From an uncultured Enterorhabdus sp. (GTDB lineage: Bacteria; Actinomycetota; Coriobacteriia; Coriobacteriales; Eggerthellaceae), in NCBI GenBank assembly GCA_947645965.1, contig CANSES010000040.1, positions 1 to 7,896 on the forward strand: a stretch of 7,896 bases of DNA, in the 5' to 3' direction. The translations under genes were made by a program, and so were the position numbers. Position 1 is the first letter of the stretch; each line of letters starts with the position of its first letter. The notes under the pieces are model-generated. The model did no database searches. It saw only the letters and a program-made list of their open reading frames with translations, and was not told the DNA's origin. Positions 1-6,521 of the stretch are shown here, one piece after another.

Positions 1-1914
1 ACCCCCTGGCAGCGCGAGATGGAGGAGGCCTTCCCCTACCAGGAGACGCGCGACCAGCTGGCGGCCATCGCCGACGTGAAGGCCGACATGGAATCGGCCC
101 GGCCCATGGACCGCCTCATCTGCGGAGACGTGGGCTTCGGCAAGACCGAGGTGGCGCTGCGGGCCGCGTTCAAGGCCACCCAGGACGCCAAGCAGGTGAT
201 GGTGCTGTGCCCCACCACCATTCTGGCCCAGCAGCACTACACCTCCTTCAAGGACCGCTTCGACCCCTTCGGCGTGAAGGTGGAGGTGCTCTCGCGCTTC
301 CGCAGCGCCGAGCAGCAGGCGGCCGCCCTGGAGGGCTTCGCCTCCGGTGATGTGCAGGTGCTCGTGGGCACCCACCGGCTGCTCTCTCGCGACATGAACC
401 CCCACGACCTGGGCCTGGTCATCATCGACGAGGAGCAGCGCTTCGGGGTGCAGCACAAGGAGCAGATGAAGAACTTGCGCGAGTCCATCGACGTGCTCAC
501 GCTGTCGGCCACGCCCATTCCCCGCACCATGCAGATGTCGCTGTCGGGGGTGCGCGACATGTCGCTCATCCTGACGCCGCCCGACGAGCGGCGAGCGGTG
601 GAGGTGCACGTGGGGGAATGGGATCCCGATGTGGTGAGCGCCGCCATCCGCTACGAGCTGGCCCGGGGCGGCCAGGTGTACTACGTGAGCAACCGCGTGC
701 GCTCCATCGACGAGGCCGTGGACCGGGTGCACGCCGCCGCCGGCGAGGCGCGGGTGGGGGTGGCCCACGGACAGATGACCAAGGAGGAGCTGGAGAAGGT
801 GATGGAGGAGTTCGCGGCCGGCGAGCTGGACGTGCTCGTGGCCACCACCATCATCGAGAGCGGTATCGACAACCCGCACACCAACACGCTCATCATCGAG
901 GACGCCCAGCGGCTTGGCCTCGCCCAGATGTACCAGCTGAAGGGCCGCGTGGGCCGCTCGTCGGCCCAGGCCTACGCCTACTTCATGTTCCCCGAGAACG
1001 TGCCCTTGACCGAGGAGGCCGCCGCGCGCTTGACGGCCTTGAGCGAGCACCAGGACCTGGGCAGCGGCATGCGCATCGCCATGCGCGACCTGGAGATCCG
1101 CGGCGCCGGTTCCATGCTGGGGGCCGAGCAGTCGGGCAACATGTCGGCCGTGGGCTTCGACCTGTTCGCTCAGATGCTCTCCCAGGCCGTGAACGACACG
1201 CGGGAGCGCGGCGAGGCCTCAGGCGAGCTGCCGCCGGCCCTGTCGGACATCACGGTGAACATCCCGGGCCATGCCTACCTGCCCGAGGAGTACATCCCCG
1301 ACGCCGACGCGCGGGTGCTGTGGTACCGCAAGCTGGCCGCGGCGGCCACGGTGGATACGGTGGCGGCCCTGCGGGAGGAGATGGAGGCGAAGGCCCCCGA
1401 GATGCCCCCGGCCGCGGCGAACCTGTTCGAGCGGGCGCGGCTGAAGGCCTTCGCCAACGAGCACGGCATCAAGCTGATCTCGGTGGTGGCCGGGCGCCTG
1501 GTGGTGGAGCCCATCGACATTCCCGCCGACAAGATGAAGGGGCTGCGCCGCGCCGCGGCCCGCTACAACCCCGACAAGCGCAAGCTCGCCCTGCCCCTGC
1601 GCTACTTCGGCCTGGAAGAGCGGGACAACCTCATGGGCCCCATCGCGGGCTTTCTGGCGGACGTGACCGGCGACGAGAGCGCCGAGGGGCCGTCGGGCGA
1701 GCGCGCCGCCGAGACGGCGGACGGGGGCGCGGCGGGAGCTGCGGCGCCGGCCGAGACGGCTGCGGCTGCGGCCCCGTCCGCCGGCGCACCCCGTAGGAGT
1801 GGCAAGCTGACGGCGCGCGGGGAGCGCCGGGCCGCGACCCAGGCCCGGGGCGAGGCGGCTCGCGACCGCTTGGCGGCCAAGCGGGCGGCCCGGGCGAAGA
1901 AGCGGGACGAGTAG
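1..1914 (+). CDS. mfd: Transcription-repair coupling factor Mfd, C-terminal part (5' end outside window)
   Basis: This is the last 637 codons of Mfd. The reading frame is open from base 1, so the ATG at 19 is an internal Met and not the start. Mfd is a cytoplasmic SF2 DNA translocase that removes stalled RNA polymerase from DNA lesions and recruits UvrA. What is visible starts at the translocase module, counting from the first codon: Walker A GDVGFGKTE at 42-50, the Walker B/DEEQ box at 143-146, SATPIPRT at 169-176, motif V TTIIESGID at 282-290 and QLKGRVGRS at 312-320. A region matching the C-terminal regulatory (D7) domain follows at roughly 400-555. The N-terminal UvrB-homology and polymerase-interaction domains lie outside the window. 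The end is odd: about 80 residues (557-637) of low complexity, first Ala/Glu/Gly-rich, then strongly Arg/Lys-rich, and not part of the core fold. The stop is TAG at 1912-1914, and the DMT transporter gene starts 23 bases later, so co-transcription is likely. RecG shares the helicase motifs, but DEEQRFGVQHKE and the D7 region fit Mfd. Confidence 0.96.
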   Translation, partial: TPWQREMEEAFPYQETRDQLAAIADVKADMESARPMDRLICGDVGFGKTEVALRAAFKATQDAKQVMVLCPTTILAQQHYTSFKDRFDPFGVKVEVLSRFRSAEQQAAALEGFASGDVQVLVGTHRLLSRDMNPHDLGLVIIDEEQRFGVQHKEQMKNLRESIDVLTLSATPIPRTMQMSLSGVRDMSLILTPPDERRAVEVHVGEWDPDVVSAAIRYELARGGQVYYVSNRVRSIDEAVDRVHAAAGEARVGVAHGQMTKEELEKVMEEFAAGELDVLVATTIIESGIDNPHTNTLIIEDAQRLGLAQMYQLKGRVGRSSAQAYAYFMFPENVPLTEEAAARLTALSEHQDLGSGMRIAMRDLEIRGAGSMLGAEQSGNMSAVGFDLFAQMLSQAVNDTRERGEASGELPPALSDITVNIPGHAYLPEEYIPDADARVLWYRKLAAAATVDTVAALREEMEAKAPEMPPAAANLFERARLKAFANEHGIKLISVVAGRLVVEPIDIPADKMKGLRRAAARYNPDKRKLALPLRYFGLEERDNLMGPIAGFLADVTGDESAEGPSGERAAETADGGAAGAAAPAETAAAAAPSAGAPRRSGKLTARGERRAATQARGEAARDRLAAKRAARAKKRDE

Positions 1915-1937
1915 CGGGGGAAGAGAGGAAGACGCGC

Positions 1938-2945
1938 ATGACGGCAACGAGCCATTTCTGGCGGGGCGTGGCCTGCACGCTGGGCGGGGCCACGCTGTGG
2001 GGCTTCTCGGGGGCCTGCATCCAGTTTCTGGGGGAGAGCTACACCATCACCTCGTCGTTCATCTCCTTTGCGCGGGCGGCCGTGGCGGCGGTGCTGTTCA
2101 TCGCCGTGGTGCTGGCCACTCGCCGCGAGGCCCTGCTGTCGCTGCTCGGCGCCCGGGCGGCCCGCGGGCCTCTGCTGCTGTTCGGCGTGGGGCTCTACCT
2201 CAGCCAGATCACCTACGCCATCTCCATCGAGTACACCAACGCCGGCACGGCCACGGTGCTCCAGGCCACCTGCACGGTGTTCGTCATGCTGTTCACCTGC
2301 CTGAAGCTGCGCCGGGCGCCCCGGCTGCCCGATCTCATCGGCCTGGTATGCGCCCTGGCCGCGGCGACTCTCATCGCCACCCAGGGCGACTGGGGCGTCA
2401 TCGTGCTGCCCGTGGCGGGCCTGGCCTGGGGTATCGGCAACGCCCTGTCCGAGACCCTCTATATCATGGCGCCCCAGAAACTGTACGGCCGATGGGACCG
2501 GGTCACCATCATCAGCTGCGGCATGGTCATCAGCGGCATCGCGGCGGCCCTCGTGTGGGTTGCGCAGGGAGTCCTAGGCCTTGGCGCCCTCACCGGTGCG
2601 TCCGCTGCCGCAGGTTCGGTTGCCGAAGGTGTCGCCCCGCTCGTTCCGGCCTTGGACGCCGTCGGCTGGCTCGCCCTGATCGGGGGCGTGGGGTTGCTCG
2701 GCACCTTCGCCGCCTTCGGCCTGTTCCTCTACGGCGTGTCCCTCGTCGGCTCCGTGAAGGGCAGCCTCCTCGGCGTGGCCGAGCCGGCCGGCGCCATGAT
2801 CATCGCTGCGCTCTGGCTCGGCACGGCGTTCTCGGGGGCCGACTGGGCGGGTCTTATCCTCATGGCCGCCATGATCGCGCTCGTGTCCCTCTCGGGCGCG
2901 AAGGGGGAGCGAGCTTCGGAAGCGGCCGCTCCGCTGGCACCGTAG
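1938..2945 (+). CDS. EamA/DMT-superfamily membrane transporter
   Basis: This 335-residue integral membrane protein has about ten hydrophobic helices, at roughly 8-30, 37-60, 75-95, 101-121, 130-147, 153-175, 190-212, 243-268, 273-293 and 298-318. That is two five-helix EamA repeats, the layout of the drug/metabolite transporter superfamily. The second half carries the typical segment GVAEPAGAMI in the ninth helix. Family members export or import small metabolites such as amino acids, nucleotides or drugs, and the substrate cannot be read from the sequence. The start is ATG 1938, supported by GAGGAA at 1925-1930 with seven bases between. The gene probably shares the mfd transcript. The loop between helices 7 and 8 (about residues 215-242) is a long Gly/Ala/Val-rich stretch and uses more T- and A-ending codons than its surroundings, so it may be a lineage-specific insertion. 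Assignment to the superfamily is firm; any more specific name would be a guess. Confidence 0.9.
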   Translation: MTATSHFWRGVACTLGGATLWGFSGACIQFLGESYTITSSFISFARAAVAAVLFIAVVLATRREALLSLLGARAARGPLLLFGVGLYLSQITYAISIEYTNAGTATVLQATCTVFVMLFTCLKLRRAPRLPDLIGLVCALAAATLIATQGDWGVIVLPVAGLAWGIGNALSETLYIMAPQKLYGRWDRVTIISCGMVISGIAAALVWVAQGVLGLGALTGASAAAGSVAEGVAPLVPALDAVGWLALIGGVGLLGTFAAFGLFLYGVSLVGSVKGSLLGVAEPAGAMIIAALWLGTAFSGADWAGLILMAAMIALVSLSGAKGERASEAAAPLAP

Positions 2946-2960
2946 GGCGGTTCTGGTCGA

Positions 2961-3007
2961 CCTGCCTGTCATCGCGGACCGCTTGTCGGAGGCGGCGCGC
3001 AGGCAGG
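2961..3007 (+). other. Imperfect long stem-loop downstream of the transporter gene
   Basis: CCTGCCTG at 2961-2968 is perfectly complementary to CAGGCAGG at 3000-3007, with a 31-base interior that includes a smaller GCGG/CCGC pair. A second hairpin, CCGGAC-CGGT-GTCCGG at 3020-3035, follows. Neither is trailed by a T-tract, so these are not classical intrinsic terminators. They could act as pause or 3'-end-stabilising structures. In DNA this rich in GC, chance pairing is a real possibility. Confidence 0.35.
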
Positions 3008-3072
3008 GCCGGGGGCATTCCGGACCGGTGTCCGGCGGGCGAGGGGCCGCCCCGTCGCGGGCGAGCCATGCG

Positions 3073-3098
3073 CACCCGTCCCCGGGTGGAAGGTTTTT
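3073..3098 (+). terminator. Candidate intrinsic terminator after the mfd-transporter unit
   Basis: A six-base perfect stem, CACCCG (3073-3078) with CGGGTG (3083-3088), closes a four-base TCCC loop. It is followed, after GAAGG, by five T residues at 3094-3098, the only T-run in this intergenic region. It sits 127 bases past the transporter stop and upstream of the gltX promoter, where a terminator is expected. The five-base gap between stem and T-run and the short stem make it a weak example. Confidence 0.42.
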
Positions 3099-3137
3099 GG
3101 GGGCGGCGCGAGGTGCCCGGGGGCGGTGCGGGCGCCG

Positions 3138-3146
3138 TGCTATACT
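3138..3146 (+). promoter_or_regulatory. Extended -10 promoter for gltX
   Basis: TGCTATACT combines a TG dinucleotide (3138-3139) with a near-consensus -10 hexamer TATACT (3141-3146), the pattern of an extended -10 element used by the primary sigma factor. No convincing -35 hexamer is present 16-18 bases upstream, which is normal for this class. Transcription would start near 3151-3155, leaving an untranslated leader of about 40-45 bases before the gltX ATG. AT-rich hexamers are rare in this region, which makes the match stand out. Confidence 0.6.
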
Positions 3147-3195
3147 GGTCAGCGATTGCATCGAGGCCGTATACGACTGAATTCCGAGGAGTTCC

Positions 3196-4809
3196 ATGAC
3201 CACCACCGACAAGCCCGTGCGCGTTCGCTTCGCGCCGTCTCCCACCGGCAAGCTGCACATCGGCGGCGCCCGCACCGCCATCTACAATTGGGCCTTCGCC
3301 CGCGCCACCGGCGGCACCTTCATCCTGCGCATCGAGGACACCGACCCGGAGCGCTCCACCGAGGAGAACACCCAGATCATCCTGCGGGCCATGGACTGGC
3401 TCGGCCTGACGTGGGACGAGGGCCCCGAGGTGGGCGGCCCCTGCGGCCCCTACTTCCAGACCCAGCGCACCGACACCTACGAGGCGGCGCTTGAGAAGCT
3501 CATCGAGGCCGGGGCCGCCTACCCCTGCTTCTGCTCGAAGGAGACGCTGGACGCCAAGCGGGCCGAGGCGGAGAAGACCGAGGGCGGCTACGGCGGCTAC
3601 GACCGCACCTGCCGCGCCATCCCGCGCGAGGAGGCTGAGGCGCGCATCGCTGCCGGCGAGCCCCATGTGTGGCGCCTCGCCGTGCCCGAGAACCACGGGC
3701 CCGTGCAGTTCGCCGACGCCGTCTACGGGGACATGAGCTTCCCCATCGACGTCATGGATGACATGATCTTGCGCCGCACCGACGGCACCTTCACCTACAA
3801 CTTCGCCGTGGTCTGCGACGACGTGAACATGGGCATCACCCATGTCATCCGCGGCGACGACCACCTGTCCAACACCCCGCGCCAGGTGCTCATCTACGAG
3901 GCTTTGGGCGCCGAAGTGCCGCTGTTCGCGCACCTCTCCATGATCCTGGGGGCCGACGGCAAGAAGCTGTCCAAGCGCCACGGGGCCACCAACGTGGAGG
4001 AGTACCGCGACCGGGGCTACCTGCCCGAGGCGCTCGTGAACTTCCTCGCCCTGCTCGGCTGGTCCCTTGACGGCGAGACCACCATCATTCCGCCGGCGGA
4101 GCTCTGCCGCACGTTCTCGCTCGACCGCATCACCAAGAAGCACTCCATCTTCGACGAGAAGAAGCTCGACTGGATGGACGGCGTCTACATCCGCGAGATG
4201 GGCGCCGCCGCCTGGCGCGAGGCGGCCAAGCCGTGGCTCGCTCAGGCCAATCTGGACGGGTCGAACGTGGCCGACGGCATCACCGAGGTGCCCACGCCCA
4301 CCAAGGAGGAGGCGGCTGCGGCCGCGGCCGTGACCCGCGTGCCCGGCGAGGGCGTGGACGGCGACACGTGGCAGGCCTGCCTGGCCGACGTGGACGACGA
4401 CCCCGAGTTCTACGAGGCCATGTACCCGCTCGTGGCCGAGCGCCTGGCGCGCTTGGACGAGATTCCCGCCAAGCTGGCCTTCCTGTTCTGGGGCGACTCG
4501 GTGGTGCTCGACGAGAAGAGCGTGCAGAAGGTGCTGCTGAAGGAAGGGGCCCGCGCCGACGAGGCCCTGGCCATCTGCCGCGCCATCCTGACCGACGACG
4601 ACAACCCCTGGGACGCCGAGGCCCTGGAGGAGCTCTGCCGCGCCGCCGGCGAGGAGGCGGGGCTCAAGCCGAAGCTGTTGTTCCAGCCCCTGCGCGTGGC
4701 CATCTGCGGCAACATGGTGTCGCCGCCCTTGTTCGAGGCCATGATGCTCATGGATCCCGCCGACGTGGTGGCCCGCATCGATGCGGTGGTCGCCCACGTC
4801 TTCCAGTAG
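3196..4809 (+). CDS. gltX: Glutamate--tRNA ligase (GluRS)
   Basis: This is a 537-residue class I aminoacyl-tRNA synthetase that charges tRNA-Glu with glutamate in the cytoplasm. The N-terminus RVRFAPSPTGKLHIGG holds the HIGH-type ATP motif (HIGG at 21-24). Further in are the family's ITHVIRGDDHLSNTPRQ segment and the KMSKS-type motif KLSKR at 257-261. A CxC pair (C111, C113) and C139 sit where the zinc site is found in E. coli GluRS, but the fourth ligand (His in E. coli, two residues after the last Cys) is Ala141, so any zinc site is incomplete. The C-terminal anticodon-binding half contains an Ala/Glu-rich linker near 366-395, which may explain why the protein is longer than the usual 470-500 residues. 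Many actinobacteria lack glutaminyl-tRNA synthetase and let GluRS also charge tRNA-Gln, but this window cannot show that. GAGGAG at 3186-3191 precedes ATG 3196 by four bases. It is the first gene of a three-gene unit. Confidence 0.97.
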   Translation: MTTTDKPVRVRFAPSPTGKLHIGGARTAIYNWAFARATGGTFILRIEDTDPERSTEENTQIILRAMDWLGLTWDEGPEVGGPCGPYFQTQRTDTYEAALEKLIEAGAAYPCFCSKETLDAKRAEAEKTEGGYGGYDRTCRAIPREEAEARIAAGEPHVWRLAVPENHGPVQFADAVYGDMSFPIDVMDDMILRRTDGTFTYNFAVVCDDVNMGITHVIRGDDHLSNTPRQVLIYEALGAEVPLFAHLSMILGADGKKLSKRHGATNVEEYRDRGYLPEALVNFLALLGWSLDGETTIIPPAELCRTFSLDRITKKHSIFDEKKLDWMDGVYIREMGAAAWREAAKPWLAQANLDGSNVADGITEVPTPTKEEAAAAAAVTRVPGEGVDGDTWQACLADVDDDPEFYEAMYPLVAERLARLDEIPAKLAFLFWGDSVVLDEKSVQKVLLKEGARADEALAICRAILTDDDNPWDAEALEELCRAAGEEAGLKPKLLFQPLRVAICGNMVSPPLFEAMMLMDPADVVARIDAVVAHVFQ

Positions 4810-4821
4810 AAAGGTCCCGCT

Positions 4822-6099
4822 ATGGACGAGAAGAACCCTGAGATTTCTCCCATGCCCGAGCCAGTGCCGCTGCCCGAGCCCGCGCCCGCTCCCGAGGTGG
4901 CCCCGGCCAACCCCTTTGCGGCCTATCATGCTCCCGCGCCCGTGGCGGTAACGCCCGAGTCGGCGGCTCCCGCCGTGTCGGCTCCGGCGTCCGTGCCGAC
5001 CTCTGCACCCGCTCCGGCTCCGACTCAGCCCTACGGGACCTACGCGCCCGAGCCGTCTCAGCCCTACGCGGCCCCAGCGCCCGCTCCCGCTGCGGCCACC
5101 GCTCCCGCGAGCTTCTACGCGGCGCCCGATCCGGCGGCCTACAGCGCTTACGGCACCTACGGCGCGCCCCAGCAGCCCGGGGCCGGCGCGCCGCCGACGC
5201 CCCCGGTGCCCCCGGCGCCGGTGTACGGCTACGAGCCGCCGGCATCGGGCGGTCAGAAGCGCCGCTGGCCCTGGTTCTTGCTGGGCCTGGCCGTGGGTCT
5301 CGTCGTGGGCATGGGCGGCTGCGCCAGCTGCGTGGGTATGATGGCCCTGGCCGGTTACGACAGCTACGACAGCTATGATTACGACTACAGCTACGATGAC
5401 GAGTACGGCTACGACCATGGCTACGACTATGGTTACGACGACGATTACGGCTACGATGTGCCCGGCATCGATTCCGACGAGCTGAACGAGAGCCCCTACG
5501 ATACCTACAGCTACGACGAGCTGGCCGAGATGTTCGAGGGCGCGGGCCTGGCCGCCGGCGTGCCTGGCGAGGACGGCCGTTGCGCCATGGGCTTCTACAC
5601 GGTGGGCCCCGACGGCGACATCCCCGCGGGGCTGTACTTCACCGAGGGATCCAATGAGAAGCTGAGCCGCTTCTACGTCTTCGAGAGCGAGAGCGATGTT
5701 CAGGGCTATCAGCTCGAGGACGGCGTGCAGTACTTCGGCAACTACTTCACCGAGCTGGACGAGGGCGACCTTATCGTCTTTCTGCCCGGGGCCGCCGAGT
5801 TGACGATGCACCTGGCTCCCGAGACCTCCTTCAACCCCACGGCGCCCTACAACAACGGCTGCTACCGCGTGGGCATCGACATTCCGGCGGGCAGCTACAC
5901 CATCACCGCGCTGCCGGCCGACGAGGGCGAGACCGACGACGAGAGCGCCGCCTACGTGATGAAGGATCTGGAGTTCAACGACGATTCCATCATCGACACC
6001 CAGTACGTGATCCCCGGCGGCAAGCAGGTGGTCACTGTGGCCGACGGCCAGTACCTGGAGCTGTTCGCCGCCACTGCCACCCCGGTGGCCCAGGGGTAG
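4822..6099 (+). CDS. Unrecognised single-pass membrane protein with Pro/Ala-rich arm, Tyr/Asp-rich stalk and duplicated IPAG module
   Basis: I do not recognise a named family for the 425-residue product. Residues 1-145 are low complexity, dominated by Pro and Ala with recurring QPY and YGTY bits. KRR at 146-148 precedes a hydrophobic helix at about 151-177, so by the positive-inside rule the arm is cytoplasmic and the rest is outside. The helix contains C167-A-S-C170; this is not a usable lipobox because it lies far from the N-terminus. Residues 179-212 are almost entirely Tyr and Asp with some Gly and Ser. From 254 on, two related modules follow, starting YTVGPDGDIPAGLY (259) and YRVGIDIPAGSY (348); the second ends in a VTVADGQYLEL-like strand. 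Similar 'VG.DIPAGxY' modules occur in secreted and surface proteins of Gram-positive bacteria. The ATG at 4822 is 12 bases past the gltX stop, with GAAAGG at 4809-4814, so it is translated as part of the gltX unit. The function is unknown; a cell-surface or envelope role is inferred. Confidence 0.85.
   Translation: MDEKNPEISPMPEPVPLPEPAPAPEVAPANPFAAYHAPAPVAVTPESAAPAVSAPASVPTSAPAPAPTQPYGTYAPEPSQPYAAPAPAPAAATAPASFYAAPDPAAYSAYGTYGAPQQPGAGAPPTPPVPPAPVYGYEPPASGGQKRRWPWFLLGLAVGLVVGMGGCASCVGMMALAGYDSYDSYDYDYSYDDEYGYDHGYDYGYDDDYGYDVPGIDSDELNESPYDTYSYDELAEMFEGAGLAAGVPGEDGRCAMGFYTVGPDGDIPAGLYFTEGSNEKLSRFYVFESESDVQGYQLEDGVQYFGNYFTELDEGDLIVFLPGAAELTMHLAPETSFNPTAPYNNGCYRVGIDIPAGSYTITALPADEGETDDESAAYVMKDLEFNDDSIIDTQYVIPGGKQVVTVADGQYLELFAATATPVAQG
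5356..5457 (+). repeat. Tyr/Asp codon repeat tract
   Basis: These 34 codons encode 13 Tyr and 12 Asp, interspersed with Gly, Ser, one Glu and one His, in patterns such as YDSYDSYDYDY and YGYDHGYDYGYDDDYGYD. At DNA level the tract is an imperfect array of TACGAC and GGCTACGAC units with TAT/TAC and GAT/GAC swaps. It encodes the acidic, aromatic spacer between the membrane helix and the outer domain of the host gene. Confidence 0.85.
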
Positions 6100-6106
6100 A
6101 GGCGCC

Positions 6107-6520
6107 ATGAAGCAGCTTTCCGATTATCCGACGCTTGATGAGCTGAACGACTTCTTCGGCCACGATCGCTTCGCCGAGCATGTGGGATGCCGCATCGTGG
6201 AGGGGTCGGTGGGCCATGGCGTGGTAGAGCTGGACATTCGGGACCATCACCGCAATGCTCTGGGCAACGTTATGGGCGGGGCGGTGTTCACCCTGGCGGA
6301 TTTCGCCCTGGCCATCGCCAGCAACGTGGGCGCGCCGCCGAGCGTGTCGGTGTCGAGCGCTATCGACTACATGAGCGCGTCGCGGGGCACCCGCCTCATC
6401 GCTACCTGCAACGCGGACAAGTCTGGCCGTCACCTCGGCTTCTACACCACCGACGTCACCGACGACACGGGGCGCCGTATCGCGCGGGTAACCACGACGG
6501 TGTACCGCGAAGGGGAGTAG
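6107..6520 (+). CDS. PaaI-like hotdog-fold acyl-CoA thioesterase
   Basis: A 137-residue hotdog-fold protein of the PaaI thioesterase group, which hydrolyses acyl- or aryl-CoA thioesters in the cytoplasm, usually as a tetramer. The family signature is visible as HRNALGNVMGGAVFTLADFA at 48-67. N50, the GG pair (57-58) and the acidic residue D65 match the active-site segment. The His normally preceding GG in PaaI is Met56 here, a deviation at a residue important in characterised members. Later strands follow (VSVSSAIDYMSASRGTRLIA, then GFYTTDVTDDTGRRIARVT), and the length is normal for the family. The start is ATG 6107, seven bases after the previous stop, with AGAGG at 6098-6102 overlapping that stop codon, so translation is probably coupled. 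The gene ends one base from the metK stop on the other strand. The substrate is unknown. Confidence 0.88.
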   Translation: MKQLSDYPTLDELNDFFGHDRFAEHVGCRIVEGSVGHGVVELDIRDHHRNALGNVMGGAVFTLADFALAIASNVGAPPSVSVSSAIDYMSASRGTRLIATCNADKSGRHLGFYTTDVTDDTGRRIARVTTTVYREGE

Positions 6521-6521
6521 G

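Noticed and set aside
3104..3137. Inverted repeat CGGCGC (3104-3109) / GCGCCG (3132-3137) just upstream of the -10 element, considered as an operator.
   Set aside because: Six-base GC-only repeats are common by chance here, and no known regulator site matches.
2983..3180. A 65-codon open frame inside the spacer before gltX.
   Set aside because: It covers the candidate terminator and the promoter, has no convincing ribosome binding site and encodes an Arg/Gly-rich peptide typical of random GC-rich DNA.
1997..3199. A 400-codon plus-strand frame overlapping the transporter gene in another register.
   Set aside because: The product is Arg/Gly/Pro-rich without hydrophobic segments or motifs, and it runs through the intergenic region. 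The transporter frame explains the sequence.
5305..5337. GMGGC followed by ASC in the membrane helix, considered as a lipoprotein lipobox.
   Set aside because: The Cys is at residue 167, after a long Pro/Ala-rich cytoplasmic arm, and the residues before it do not fit the usual lipobox. An internal membrane anchor is the simpler reading.
2860..6108. A stop-free frame of over 1000 codons on the minus strand across gltX and the membrane protein gene.
   Set aside because: It lies opposite two well-supported genes and its translation is low-complexity Gly/Val/Arg/His-rich text with no domain. Long antisense open frames are expected when codons of the real genes almost always end in G or C.
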